DNA of 64,000 nt from CAWFPR01 sp963817635. Its GTDB lineage: Bacteria > Acidobacteriota > Vicinamibacteria > Vicinamibacterales > 2-12-FULL-66-21. The position numbers were made by a program, and so were the translations under genes. This document shows, piece by piece, positions 24,890 through 34,100 of this stretch. Where the stretch lies: NCBI GenBank assembly GCA_963817635.1, contig CAWFPR010000005.1, forward strand, positions 434,001-498,000, written 5' to 3'. Every line of letters begins with the position of its first letter. Position 1 is the stretch's first letter. The notes under the pieces are model-generated. The model was not told the DNA's origin, did no database searches, and saw only the letters and a list, made by a program, of their open reading frames with translations.

Positions 24890-26635
24890 ATGTTCATTGG
24901 TCACATCGCTGTCGGGCTGGCGGGCAAGCGGATGGCGCCGAAGGCGTCGCTCGCGACGTGGCTCGCCTCGGTGCAGCTCGTCGACATGCTCTGGCGGCTC
25001 TTTCTGCTCGCAGGTCTGGAGCACGTTCGGATCGCCCCCGGCATCACCGCCTTCACCCCGCTGGATTTCTACGACTACCCGATCAGCCACAGCCTCGTCG
25101 GGGGAGCCTTCTGGGCGGCGCTCTTCGCAGGAGGGTGGTTCCTTCTCCGGCGCGATGTGCGCACCGCGCTGCTCCTCGCAGGCGGCGTCCTCAGTCACTG
25201 GGTCCTCGACGTGGTTTCCCACCGGCCCGACGTGCCGGTCCTGCCACGCGGTCCGTATCTCGGGCTGGACCTGTGGCGGTCGGTCCCGGCCACACTCGTG
25301 GTCGAACTGTCGATGTTCGCCGCGGGCCTGGCGCTGTACCTCGCTGGTGGCGGCAACGGCAGATGCCGCGTGTCGTTCTGGCTGCTCATCGGTTTTCTCC
25401 TCGTGGCGTACTTCGGCGCAGCGTTCGGCCCGCCGCCGCCGAATGTCCGCACGCTCGCGCTCACGGCGCTGGTTGGATGGCTGCTGCTGCCGTGGGCCTG
25501 GTGGGCGGATCGAGAGGGCCCAGGGCTCAGGGCTCAGGGCTCAGGGAAGGAGACGGTGCGGAGGATCCTCCACGTCGACATGGACGCGTTCTACGCGTCG
25601 GTCGAACAGCGCGACAATCCGGGTCTGCGTGGCCTGCCGGTCGCGGTCGGCGGCAGTCCCGAACATCGAGGTGTGGTGGCGGCGGCCAGCTACGAAGCTC
25701 GCGCCTTCGGCGTGCGTTCCGCGATCCCGATGTCGCGCGCCGTTCGTCTGTGTCCGTCGCTGGTGATCGTCCGGCCGGACTTCTCGAAATACAAGGCCGC
25801 GTCGCAGGTGGTGTTCTCGATCTTTCGATCGGTGACCCCGCTCGTCGAGCCGCTGTCTCTGGACGAGGCCTATCTCGACGTGACCGAGAACAGCTGGCGG
25901 GAGGCGCTCGGCCGCTCGGTGGCGCAGCGGCTCAAAACGGAAATCAAGGCCGCCACCGGGCTCACCGCCTCGGCCGGTGTCGCGCCGAACAAGTTCCTCG
26001 CGAAGATCGCCTCGGCGTGGAAGAAGCCTGACGGCCTGACGGTGATCGCGCCGGAACGGGTCGAGCAGTTCCTCCAGAAGCTGCCGGTGGACGCGTTGTG
26101 GGGCGTGGGACCGGTGACTGCGGGACGGCTGCACGAACGCGGCATCGAACGCGTGGTGGACGTGCGCGCCGCGACTGACGCCGTGCTGCGCGAGGCGGTG
26201 GGAAGCCACGCCGAGTGGCTGCGGCATCTGGCCGACGGCATCGACGAGCGCCCTGTCGTCCCGAATCGCTCCGCCAAATCCTCGGGAACGGAGAACACGT
26301 TTTCGGAGGACCTGCGCGACATGGCGCGGATCCGCGTCGAGGTCGACGCCATGGCACGCGACGGCGCCGCGTGGCTGGCACAGAAGGGCCTGCTGTGCCG
26401 CACGGTGACGATCAAGGTCCGCTACTCGGATTTCACGACCCTCACGCGGAGCCATTCGAAGCTGCCAGCCACGCGGGACGCGGACGACATCGCCGCGCGC
26501 GCCGTGGCACTGCTCGATCGGACGGAGGCCGCGAGCCGGCCCGTGCGTTTGCTCGGGGCGAGCGTGCACAACCTGGTGGACCCGGCAGCTCCGGAGGCCG
26601 ACCCGGTGCTGCCGCTCTTCGATGACCGGTGCTGA
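24890..26635 (+). CDS. dinB: Membrane protein fused in frame to DNA polymerase IV
   Basis: One open frame of 581 residues joins two modules. Residues ~1-207 are a membrane protein with about six hydrophobic segments and conserved HIAVGLAGKR, DFYDYPISHSL and LSHWVLDVVSHRPD, resembling membrane-bound DUF457-like hydrolases. Residues ~223-581 are a Y-family polymerase with HVDMDAFYASVE and SLDEAYLDVTE catalytic acids, thumb and little finger, and a C-terminal LPLF clamp-like motif. The linker PGLRAQGSGKE is encoded by a (CAGGGCT)3 repeat that elsewhere is intergenic. GTG 25556, with AAGGAGA 3 nt upstream, could initiate the polymerase alone. Fusion, or two genes whose stop codon was lost, are both possible. 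Confidence 0.8.
   Translation: MFIGHIAVGLAGKRMAPKASLATWLASVQLVDMLWRLFLLAGLEHVRIAPGITAFTPLDFYDYPISHSLVGGAFWAALFAGGWFLLRRDVRTALLLAGGVLSHWVLDVVSHRPDVPVLPRGPYLGLDLWRSVPATLVVELSMFAAGLALYLAGGGNGRCRVSFWLLIGFLLVAYFGAAFGPPPPNVRTLALTALVGWLLLPWAWWADREGPGLRAQGSGKETVRRILHVDMDAFYASVEQRDNPGLRGLPVAVGGSPEHRGVVAAASYEARAFGVRSAIPMSRAVRLCPSLVIVRPDFSKYKAASQVVFSIFRSVTPLVEPLSLDEAYLDVTENSWREALGRSVAQRLKTEIKAATGLTASAGVAPNKFLAKIASAWKKPDGLTVIAPERVEQFLQKLPVDALWGVGPVTAGRLHERGIERVVDVRAATDAVLREAVGSHAEWLRHLADGIDERPVVPNRSAKSSGTENTFSEDLRDMARIRVEVDAMARDGAAWLAQKGLLCRTVTIKVRYSDFTTLTRSHSKLPATRDADDIAARAVALLDRTEAASRPVRLLGASVHNLVDPAAPEADPVLPLFDDRC
25521..25546. repeat. Heptamer repeat (CAGGGCT)3 inside the membrane/polymerase reading frame
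   Basis: Three full units and a partial one encode the linker between the two modules. Because seven is not a multiple of three, gain or loss of one unit would shift the frame and uncouple the modules. The same heptamer occurs between genes at 30881 and 56320. Confidence 0.85.
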
Positions 26636-26647
26636 ACGGAAGCGCGG

Positions 26648-28197
26648 CTACGCGTCTTCCTTCTTGCGCGTCCGCGTGACGCGCGGCTTCGCGGTCTTGC
26701 GTGTCCTGGGGGCGGCGCCTTCGGCAGGCTGCTTCCGCGCCCGGCTGCGCGGCGCGGCCGGCTGGCCATCCACGCCTGCCGCGGCCTTTGACCGCTGGCC
26801 GCGTCTCCGGCCCTTCCGCGGAATTTCGGCCTCCGCCGGCTGGCGGTGTCTCGCCGTCGACGACGGGCGGGACGGCTTCCATCTCCTGGACGACCGCTCC
26901 CTCGACAACCTCGGCTTCGGCGGGACTCTCGGCGCGCGGCGCCCACTCCGGTTCGGCGGGCAGCGGATGCGGCTCGGACGGCTGGTCGCCGATCGCGTTT
27001 CCGCGATTGTCATCGTCCTCGGTGCCCGGGGTGGGCTGCATGATGTTGCCGGGGAACAGGCGCATGACTCCCTGGCGGTCGCGCTCGATCCGGAACAGTC
27101 CTTCGCGCTGGCACGCGCGCAGCAGGTCCACGAGGCTCGCGAACCCGAACTTGCGTTCGTCGAACGAGGCTTCGACGTTGCGGAGGAACTGTTTGGCCTG
27201 CCGGATGTACATGGGCCACCGCGGCGGGTTCTGCGCGGCCTGGAACAGACGGCGTACTTCACGGATGCCTTCGGCCATCCGCGGCTCCTGGCCAGCCGCC
27301 GGGGCCTCATCCTGCGGCGCCTCCTGCGGCGCCTCGCTCTGGGGCGGTTCCGGCCGCGCGCCCTGCTCCTCGCGGCGCGGATCGTGACGACGCCTGACGT
27401 AGTGCTCGTGTCGAGGCGCCTCCTCCGCCGTGAGGCTTCCGCCTTCCACCTGCTCGACGAGGACGTTGCGCCCCGATTCGCGCAGCGCGACGTGCCCGGC
27501 CGCGGCCAGCTTCTGCGCGAAGTCACGGAAGCTGCCCGCGCCGTAGGTGCGCTCGGAGAAGGTCGAGTCCAGCTGCAGCAGCGTGCTCTTCAGCAGCCCG
27601 AGCTGCGGCGACACTTCGCGGTCGCTCAGGACCTTCAGGGCCCGACGGACCAGCGGCACCGCCTGCTCAATCGGGGCCAGCGACGCCGGCGCGCTCTGGC
27701 GTCCGCGATCCGCCGACGACCGGCGCGATCCCACCAGATTCTCGTACGCGATGAACTCGTGGCAGTTGCGCTGCATCACCATGCTGGTGAAGGCACGGCC
27801 ACCGACGACGAAAATCTGCTTGTCGGTACTGCTTCAGTTTCTCGACGAGGGTGATGAAGTCGCTGTCGCCGCCGACGATCACGTAGGCGTTGATGTGACC
27901 GTGGGTGAACGCCATCTCTAAGGCGTCGAGGGCGAGGTTGATGTCGGCGCCGTTCTTGTCGCCGCCCGGGGTGAGGTTGCGCTGGACCAGTTTCGTCGCA
28001 TGCTGCGTGAGCGATCGGCTGTAGTCTCCCGCGCGCGTCCAGTCGCCGTAGGCGATCTTCGAGACGACGTCGCCGCGCTCCTTGAGCGCTTCGAGCACCA
28101 CGCCAATGTCGAACTGCACACCGAGCGTGCTCTTGACGCCGATTTCAATGTTGTCGAAGTCGATGAATACCGCAATCTTCAGTCGTGTGTCTGCCAA
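26648..28197 (-). CDS. NYN-domain (LabA-like) nuclease with two LOTUS/OST-HTH domains, two frameshifts
   Basis: The protein is about 515 residues. The N-terminal NYN/PIN-like domain has AVFIDFDNIEIG, KNGADINLALDALE and VGGDSDFITLVEKLKQY, the conserved acidic residues of predicted ribonucleases. Two LOTUS domains follow (about LVRRALKVLSDRE and EVRRLFQAAQNPPRW), which bind RNA structures. The tail is Lys/Arg-rich. One break at ~27825 (an extra C) separates the NYN domain end, KQYDKQIFVVGGRAFTSMVMQ; another at ~26830-26870 precedes the tail KPRVTRTRKKEDA. TTG at 28197 is the likely start. Probably an RNA-degrading or RNA-binding regulator; targets unknown. Confidence 0.85.
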
Positions 28198-28259
28198 AAC
28201 TCCCGCTTTCCCTTCAGTGCAGCCGCGCGGTGCGGCCCGGCCATTGGACCAATGCCCCA

Positions 28260-29582
28260 TTATGGCGCTTTTGCCCGCCGTTTGCTCGCCGGCAGGCAGC
28301 CCCGGAGACGGGACGAACGGAAGGGGCGCCGGAAGTGGCCCGCGGCCTGTTTCGCGGCGACGTCGTAGACGAAAATCCGATCCTGGTCACGAATGACGAG
28401 CCGGCCGCCCGAGACCACCGGGTGAGCCCAGGTCGGGAGGTTGCCGGTTTCGATCTGGAACCGGCCGTGCTCGCGGTATCCGGACGGACCGGCCTCGGCA
28501 AGTCCAATCACCCCGTCCTCGCTGAACAGATACAGCCGCTCGTCGGCGTAGATGACCGCCCCCTTGCCGACGCTCCGATCGCGCCACGCGACCTGCCCGG
28601 TATCGAACTTCATCGCCGTGAGGATGCTGCTGGAGTAGCCATACAGGTAGTCGCCGATGAGAACGGAACTTGCGTGGTGGTTGCGCATCTCGCGCGTAAA
28701 GTAGATCTGTCGCGCGGTCACTCCGCCGCCGCCGGGCGCGAGCTCGAGCAGCGCGGCGCCGGTCCCATAGTCCGACGAGAGGAAGACGCGATTGCCGCGG
28801 GCAATCGGCGTCGCGATGTTCGCCGTGCGGTTGGCAACCTGGGCATAACTCCACAGCAGCCTGCCCGATTGCACGTCCACGCCGAGGGCCCGTTCCCCGG
28901 TGAAGAAGATCGCCTGGCGATACCCGGCGGATTCGAGGAGCACGGCGGACGAGTACCCCGCTTCGTCGCTCTGACTCTTCCACAACACGGATCCGTCCGA
29001 CTTCTTCAACGCCACGATCGAGGCGCCGCGACCGCCGGCGTTCACGAGCACGCGATCACTCAGCACGAGCGGCGATTCGCTCAGCCCCCACTGGATGTTC
29101 GAGGCGCCGAACTCGCGCAGCACGTTGAGCTTCCAGATCACCTTGCCCGTGGACAGCTCCATGGCGGACAGATCGCCGCTGGCCCCGTAGGCATACAAAC
29201 GGTCGCCGTCCACCGTCGGCGTGGCGCGCGGGCCGTCGCCGCGATCGTTGCCGAACCGCTGGCCATGCGTCACCTCCCACACCTTCCGGCCGGTCGCCGC
29301 GTCGAAGGCCATCACGTATTCCGTGCCGCCGCGCGCCCCGAGGGTGTACAGCCGCCCGTTCACGACGGCAAACGACGAATAGCCGTCTCCCGCCCCTGTG
29401 GTCCGCCACGCGAGCGCCGGTCCGCGGGACGGCCAGTCCTTGAGCAATCCCTTCTCGGCCGATACGCCGTCGCGGTTCGGCCCCCGCCACTGGGGCCAGT
29501 CGTCGATGGCGCGGGTCGTCACTATCGTTGACAGGGACAGGACGGCACAGGCGGCGAGGGCAATGAGTGGGACTGGCTTCAT
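28260..29582 (-). CDS. Secreted PQQ-like beta-propeller protein
   Basis: The 440-residue protein has a signal peptide (PLIALAACAVLSLS) and repeated PQQ-type blades such as DAATGRKVWEV, STGKVIWKLN, SDGSVLWKSQ and DTGQVAWRDRS, opening with DDWPQWRGPNRDGVS. Such WD/PQQ-like propellers without a heme or dehydrogenase domain are abundant in Acidobacteriota and Planctomycetota and are probably periplasmic. No catalytic Asp/Ca site can be assigned, so the enzyme role is doubtful. GGAG 7 nt upstream supports the start at 29582. The last ~25 basic residues look atypical and could reflect a late frameshift. Confidence 0.87.
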   Translation of the reverse strand: MKPVPLIALAACAVLSLSTIVTTRAIDDWPQWRGPNRDGVSAEKGLLKDWPSRGPALAWRTTGAGDGYSSFAVVNGRLYTLGARGGTEYVMAFDAATGRKVWEVTHGQRFGNDRGDGPRATPTVDGDRLYAYGASGDLSAMELSTGKVIWKLNVLREFGASNIQWGLSESPLVLSDRVLVNAGGRGASIVALKKSDGSVLWKSQSDEAGYSSAVLLESAGYRQAIFFTGERALGVDVQSGRLLWSYAQVANRTANIATPIARGNRVFLSSDYGTGAALLELAPGGGGVTARQIYFTREMRNHHASSVLIGDYLYGYSSSILTAMKFDTGQVAWRDRSVGKGAVIYADERLYLFSEDGVIGLAEAGPSGYREHGRFQIETGNLPTWAHPVVSGGRLVIRDQDRIFVYDVAAKQAAGHFRRPFRSSRLRGCLPASKRRAKAP

Positions 29583-29719
29583 GTCTGTGCTCCGGGTCGG
29601 GACGTGCCGGTTTAGACGGTGAACGCCGGCGAACGGTCTCAGGCCCCCGTCTCGGTACCATCTATTCGACCGTTGCGTGAGCTCGCTCACCACGAAACAG
29701 GCCGGCGCCGCCAGCTCGT

Positions 29720-30859
29720 CTACCTGATCACCCTCACGGACCGTATCTCTATCCTGCCGATGGGCGATTCGCCAGTCACCGGAGTCTGTTCAATCGCATC
29801 CACGGCGGCCATCCCGTCGATCACCTTCCCGAACGCGGTGTACTTCCCGTCGAGCGACGGCGCGTCTCCCGTCACAATGAAGAACGACGTCGTCGCGCTC
29901 GCAGGGTCGTCGCCGTGCGCCATGGACACGATGCCCTTCACGTGTTTCGTGTCATTGAACTCCGGCTGGAGCGCGTGCACGTACTTCTGCTGCTTCTCCG
30001 TGAGCGGGCCGCGACTCGACAGGGCGCCGGTCTGGATCGCAAACCCCTTGACGACCCGGTGAAACGCGCAGCCGTCGAACACGCCAGCCTGTGCCAGGCG
30101 CAGGAAATTGCGGACGTGCTCCGGCGCCTTGTCGGGAAAGAACCCCACCGTGATCGGGCCGGCCGTCGTGTCGAGCACCACGCGGTATTGCGCGAGATCG
30201 GCGGCGGTGTCGTCCGAAAACGGCACCGGCTCGGGCGGCGGCGTGTCGCGAATGCTGACCGAGGTGATCGCGATCCGTTCCTGCGGTACACCCTCGGCGG
30301 TGGCCGGAACCTCCGAGATCTTCTGGACGACGTCCATGCCCTCGCTGACGCGGCCGAAGATCGTGTACTTCCCGTCGAGCGATCGCTGATCGGTCACGCA
30401 GACGAAGAACTGCGCCCCGGCGCTGTCCGGGCGGCTGGGTTGAATGACCGCGGCCACGGCCCCGCGCGACGCGGGCTCCGCGGAAAGCTCCGCCTTCAGC
30501 ACGCCGAGCCCGCCCGTCCCGTACTGCGACGACCTGGCCGGGTCCCTGGAGAGCGGGTCGCCACCCTGGATGATCCCGAGCCGGATCACACGGTGGAAGA
30601 TCGTGCCGTCGTAGGCTCCCTCCTTCGCGAGTTTGATGAAATAGCCGACGTGATTCGGTGCGAGGTCGGGCCGAAGATCGACGACGAACGTGCCGGCCGT
30701 CGTGACGACGACCGCCTGTTTGTTCGTCATCTCGGCGACGGAGAGCGGGGTGGTGAACGACGCGGCCGGCCCTGGCGGGGCGGGGCGCCGGCCCCGTTGC
30801 TGCGCTGGAACCAACCCGGCCAGCGCTGCGACCAGCAGAAGGGTCACGGAGTAGGCCAT
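29720..30859 (-). CDS. Secreted protein with two tandem cyclophilin domains
   Basis: The 379-residue protein has a signal peptide (VTLLLVAALAGLVPAQ) and two complete cyclophilin-type peptidyl-prolyl isomerase domains. Domain 1 has GTIFHRVIRLGIIQGGDP, SAGAQFFVCV and KYTIFGRV; domain 2 has GCAFHRVVKGFAIQTG, SATTSFFIVTG and KYTAFGKVIDGM. The catalytic Arg is present in both FHRV motifs. It probably assists folding in the periplasm. Transcription is probably leaderless from the TATAAT box at 30866. It lies downstream of the orphan permease, separated by a hairpin repeat element. Confidence 0.92.
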   Translation of the reverse strand: MAYSVTLLLVAALAGLVPAQQRGRRPAPPGPAASFTTPLSVAEMTNKQAVVVTTAGTFVVDLRPDLAPNHVGYFIKLAKEGAYDGTIFHRVIRLGIIQGGDPLSRDPARSSQYGTGGLGVLKAELSAEPASRGAVAAVIQPSRPDSAGAQFFVCVTDQRSLDGKYTIFGRVSEGMDVVQKISEVPATAEGVPQERIAITSVSIRDTPPPEPVPFSDDTAADLAQYRVVLDTTAGPITVGFFPDKAPEHVRNFLRLAQAGVFDGCAFHRVVKGFAIQTGALSSRGPLTEKQQKYVHALQPEFNDTKHVKGIVSMAHGDDPASATTSFFIVTGDAPSLDGKYTAFGKVIDGMAAVDAIEQTPVTGESPIGRIEIRSVRVIR

Positions 30860-30865
30860 GCGGAG

Positions 30866-30871
30866 ATTATA
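30866..30871 (-). promoter_or_regulatory. -10 box TATAAT for leaderless cyclophilin mRNA
   Basis: TATAAT ends 6 nt before the ATG at 30859. The arrangement (heptamer repeat element, TATAAT, 6 nt, ATG) is the same as at 5415-5520. Confidence 0.55.
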
Positions 30872-30872
30872 A

Positions 30873-30987
30873 GAGGCTTAGGGCTCAGGGCTCAGGGCTC
30901 AAGGGCCTCCTGCTTCGAAGCACCGGAGCGAACGCCGCGCGGCAAATGCCCCCTGCAAGCCCCTGAGCCCTGAGCCCTGCCTGAGCC
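30873..30987. repeat. Heptamer repeat element with inverted arms
   Basis: (GGGCTCA)3 at 30881-30901 faces (CCCTGAG)2 and further CTGAGCC at 30961-30985, so the ends can pair around a ~50-nt loop. It fills the gap between the orphan permease stop and the cyclophilin promoter, and is the largest member of the repeat family. Confidence 0.8.
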
Positions 30988-33636
30988 TTACTCCGCGCGA
31001 AGCGCCGTGACGGGGTCCACCCGCATCGCCCTGCGCGCAGGGATGTAGCACGCGAGCAGCCCGGTCGCGCACAGGACCGCCGACGCCAGCAGGTACACCG
31101 ACAGGTCGCGCGGCCCGACGTCGAAGAGCATCGGCGTGATGGCCGTGGTCAGCCATGCGGCGCTGGCGGTGCCGAGCGCGAGACCGATCAGCACGACACG
31201 GAGGCCCTGGCCGAGGACGAGCGCCAGCACGTGGCGGCGCGAGGCGCCGAGCGCGAGCCGCACCCCCATCTCGCGCGTACGCTGCGCGACCTGAAAGGCG
31301 ATCACGCCGTAGAGGCCCACGCTCGCGAGCACGAGCGCCAGCACGCCGAACGCGCCGATCAGGATCATGTTGAGCCGGCGGTCGCGCACCGACGTCGCCA
31401 CGACACGGGCCATGTCGCGCACCTGCGCCGCCGGCACTTCGGGATCGAGCTCGCGCACGGCTTCGCGTACCGCGGAGGTCAGCGCCACGGGGTCCGACGC
31501 GGTCTTCATCACCACTGTCATCGCGCGCGCCTGTGCGTTGGGCGAAAAATGCTGGAACTGGGCGTGCGGGAAATACGCCTCCGGCCGCGCGGGCGTGTCG
31601 AGGCCGCGCTGGCGCACGTCCCCGGCAATGCCGACGATCGTGCGCCAGGGCTGTTCGAACCCCGTGGAACGCGAGAAGCGGATGCGCTTGCCGATCGGGT
31701 CCTCGTTCGGGAACAGGGTGCGCGCGGTCGTCTCGTTGATCACGACGACGGGCGGCGCGTCCGGCCCGTCGGATGCGCGGACGCCGCGGCCGTCCACGAT
31801 CGGAACCTGCAGCGTCTCGAAGTAACCGGGCGTGACGGCGTACCAATCCGCCGCGCCCGAGTGCTTCTTCGTGCCGAGCGGGCGCCCCTCGACGTCGAAG
31901 CTCCAGTCCCCCGATGCCACCGCGAGCGGCAACCCGCTCGCCGCGCCGGTTGACTGCACGCCGGGAATCGCCGCCAGACGCGCGCGGAGCCGCTCGAAGT
32001 AGCCGGTGACCTCCGGACGGCCGGGATACCGCGCCTCGGGCAGCGAGATGCGCAAGGTCAGCACGCCCTCGGCGTTGAAGCCGGACGGCACGCGCATCAG
32101 TTTCGTGAAGCTCTTGATCAGAAGCCCGGACGCCACCAGCAGCATCGCCGTGATCGCCACCTGCGCCACGATGAGCAGGCGGCGGACCGACGTACGCGCG
32201 CCGGTCGCGCCGCGCGCGCCGTCCTTCAGTGGATCGACGGACCGTCCGCGGGAACTCTGGAGCGCGGGCAGCACGCCGAAGAACAGCCCGGCGGCGATGC
32301 CGAGCGCCGCCGCGCAGGCCAGCACCGGCGCGCTCATGGCGGCGTCGCCGACCCTGGGCAATCCGCCCGGAGCCATGCGCACGACCACCCGCTGACACCA
32401 GAGCGCCACGGCGAGCCCCGCGAGCACGCCCGCGCCCGAGAGGATCCAGGCCTCGGTGAGCAGCTGCCGGACGATCCGGAACCGGCTCGCGCCGAGCGCC
32501 GTCCGGAGCGCCAGCTCGCGCCGCCGCGCGGCGCCGCGCGCGAGCAGCAGGTTCGCGACGTTCGCACACGCGATCAGCAGCACGAGCGCGACCGCGCCGC
32601 CGAGCACGAACAGCACCGGCCGCGCCTCGCCGACGAGGTCGTCCCGCAACGGCAGGATCGCGATCCCGAAGTGGCCCTGGGTGTGCTGATCGGGATACTC
32701 CGCGATCAGGCGCGCGATGATGCCGTCCATCTCGGCACGAGCCGCCGGAAGATCGGTCCCCGGCTGCAGGCGCGCGAACGCCCGCAGATAGTGCCCGCCC
32801 CGCTCGAGCCGCGGGGCGCCCCGGTCGAGTCCGAGCGGACGGAGGACCTGCACGCGCTCGTCGGCGCCGAACTCGGGCGGCAGGAGGAAGCGCTCCGGAG
32901 CGACCCCCACGATCTCGCAGACCTGGTCGTCGATGGTGATCGTCTGACCGACCACGGCGGGATCGCCGCCGAAGCGCCGCTGCCACAGCGCGTGCGTGAG
33001 GATCGCGACCTGCGCGCCGCCGTCGCGTTCTTCCTCCGGCAGGAACGCGCGCCCGAGCGCCGGGCGCACGCCGAGCACGGCGAACGTGTTGGCCGTGACG
33101 TAGGCGCCGGCGGCCCGTTCGGCATGGCCGTGCCCGTCGCTGATGTTCATCGCCTCGCCGGCCACTGCCGCAATCGCGAGCGAACGGCTGCGTTCGGCAT
33201 AGTCGAGATACTCGGGATCGGACAACGGCGCCTCGGACCGGCCGTCCCACCGGTTCCACACGGCCGCGAGGCGGTCGGGCTGGGCGTAAGGCAGGGGACG
33301 CAGCAGCACGGCATAGGCCAGGCTGAAGATCGCCGTGTTCGCGCCAATGCCGAGACCGAGCGTCAGCACCGCGACGGCCGTGAACCCGCGGCTGGCCGAC
33401 AGGCCCCGCAACGCGTAGCGCACGTCCTGCCACAGCTGCGCGGCGTGCTCGCGCGGCCCGATGGCGAGCAGCCCGCCGGCCGTTTCGGCCCAGACCCGCA
33501 TCATTCGCGCCGGTCCACGCTCAGCCGCGTCGCGGCGCTGCTGGCGGAAGACCTGCTCGATCTCCCTGCCGTAGTCGTCGCGGACGTCCCCCGGCAGCAG
33601 CCGCAGCAGCCATCGGAGCCACCGATCCCCGCTCAT
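30988..33636 (-). CDS. Duplicated MacB/FtsX-type orphan permease (ADOP family)
   Basis: The intact 882-residue protein has an N-terminal helical region (LLRLLPGDVRDDYGREIEQVF), first TM, MacB_PCD domain, three TMs (with ANVANLLLARGAARRRELALR), second PCD, and a final FtsX TM trio ending ARRAMRVDPVTALRAE. It has no ATP-binding domain and no dedicated ATPase gene adjacent. Its start overlaps the stop of the padR gene by 4 nt (ATGA), so translation is coupled. It is the same family as the protein at 16279 but clearly diverged and uses a different PadR partner. Transport substrate unknown. Confidence 0.93.
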   Translation of the reverse strand: MSGDRWLRWLLRLLPGDVRDDYGREIEQVFRQQRRDAAERGPARMMRVWAETAGGLLAIGPREHAAQLWQDVRYALRGLSASRGFTAVAVLTLGLGIGANTAIFSLAYAVLLRPLPYAQPDRLAAVWNRWDGRSEAPLSDPEYLDYAERSRSLAIAAVAGEAMNISDGHGHAERAAGAYVTANTFAVLGVRPALGRAFLPEEERDGGAQVAILTHALWQRRFGGDPAVVGQTITIDDQVCEIVGVAPERFLLPPEFGADERVQVLRPLGLDRGAPRLERGGHYLRAFARLQPGTDLPAARAEMDGIIARLIAEYPDQHTQGHFGIAILPLRDDLVGEARPVLFVLGGAVALVLLIACANVANLLLARGAARRRELALRTALGASRFRIVRQLLTEAWILSGAGVLAGLAVALWCQRVVVRMAPGGLPRVGDAAMSAPVLACAAALGIAAGLFFGVLPALQSSRGRSVDPLKDGARGATGARTSVRRLLIVAQVAITAMLLVASGLLIKSFTKLMRVPSGFNAEGVLTLRISLPEARYPGRPEVTGYFERLRARLAAIPGVQSTGAASGLPLAVASGDWSFDVEGRPLGTKKHSGAADWYAVTPGYFETLQVPIVDGRGVRASDGPDAPPVVVINETTARTLFPNEDPIGKRIRFSRSTGFEQPWRTIVGIAGDVRQRGLDTPARPEAYFPHAQFQHFSPNAQARAMTVVMKTASDPVALTSAVREAVRELDPEVPAAQVRDMARVVATSVRDRRLNMILIGAFGVLALVLASVGLYGVIAFQVAQRTREMGVRLALGASRRHVLALVLGQGLRVVLIGLALGTASAAWLTTAITPMLFDVGPRDLSVYLLASAVLCATGLLACYIPARRAMRVDPVTALRAE

Positions 33637-34007
33637 GTCAGCCGGCTCTTCGGAATGAGGCGCTTCGCCCGTGCCATGCCGAGCGCCGACTCCATGCGCA
33701 CCGCCTCCGCCCGCGCGACGTCGCGGCCGAAGTCGGTCAGCCTGTAGTAGCGGCGCCGCTCGTCGTCCAGGGCGGGATCGGGACGGGTCGCGGCCTCCGC
33801 GAGGACCCCTTCCTGCTCGAAGCGGCGGATGATGGTGTAGAGCGTACCCGCGCTGAGGGTGACCGCGCCTTCCGTGCGGCGGGCGACCTCCTTGATGATC
33901 GCGTAGCCGTGCTTCTCGCCGTCGGCGAGCGCAATCAGCACCTGGAACATGCCCGGAGTGAGCGGCAGGAGCGATTCGGGATCGTGCCGGCGTCTCGTCA
34001 TAATCAC
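33633..34007 (-). CDS. PadR-family regulator of the second orphan permease
   Basis: The product is ~122-124 residues. PadR motifs are TPGMFQVLIALADGEKHGYAI, SAGTLYTIIRRFEQEGVL and ERRRYYRLTDFGRDVARAE. The GTG at 34007 and ATG at 34001 (two codons later) are both possible starts. The stop overlaps the permease start. The upstream dyad (34012-34036) and two ACGTCA direct repeats are plausible operator elements for autoregulation. Confidence 0.9.
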   Translation of the reverse strand: MIMTRRRHDPESLLPLTPGMFQVLIALADGEKHGYAIIKEVARRTEGAVTLSAGTLYTIIRRFEQEGVLAEAATRPDPALDDERRRYYRLTDFGRDVARAEAVRMESALGMARAKRLIPKSRLT

Positions 34008-34011
34008 GTCA

Positions 34012-34036
34012 CACTATTACGTCAGTCGATATAGTG
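34012..34036. promoter_or_regulatory. Dyad CACTAT-N13-ATAGTG upstream of padR
   Basis: A perfect 6-bp inverted repeat lies immediately upstream of the third padR gene in an AT-rich stretch. ACGTCA also occurs twice in it and beside it. It probably contains the promoter and PadR operator. Confidence 0.4.
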
Positions 34037-34100
34037 CCGGATTCTTGGACGAGTCGCGCGGGCAAAAGGTTTACCGGGCGGGCGCCGGAGACCGGGTGCG

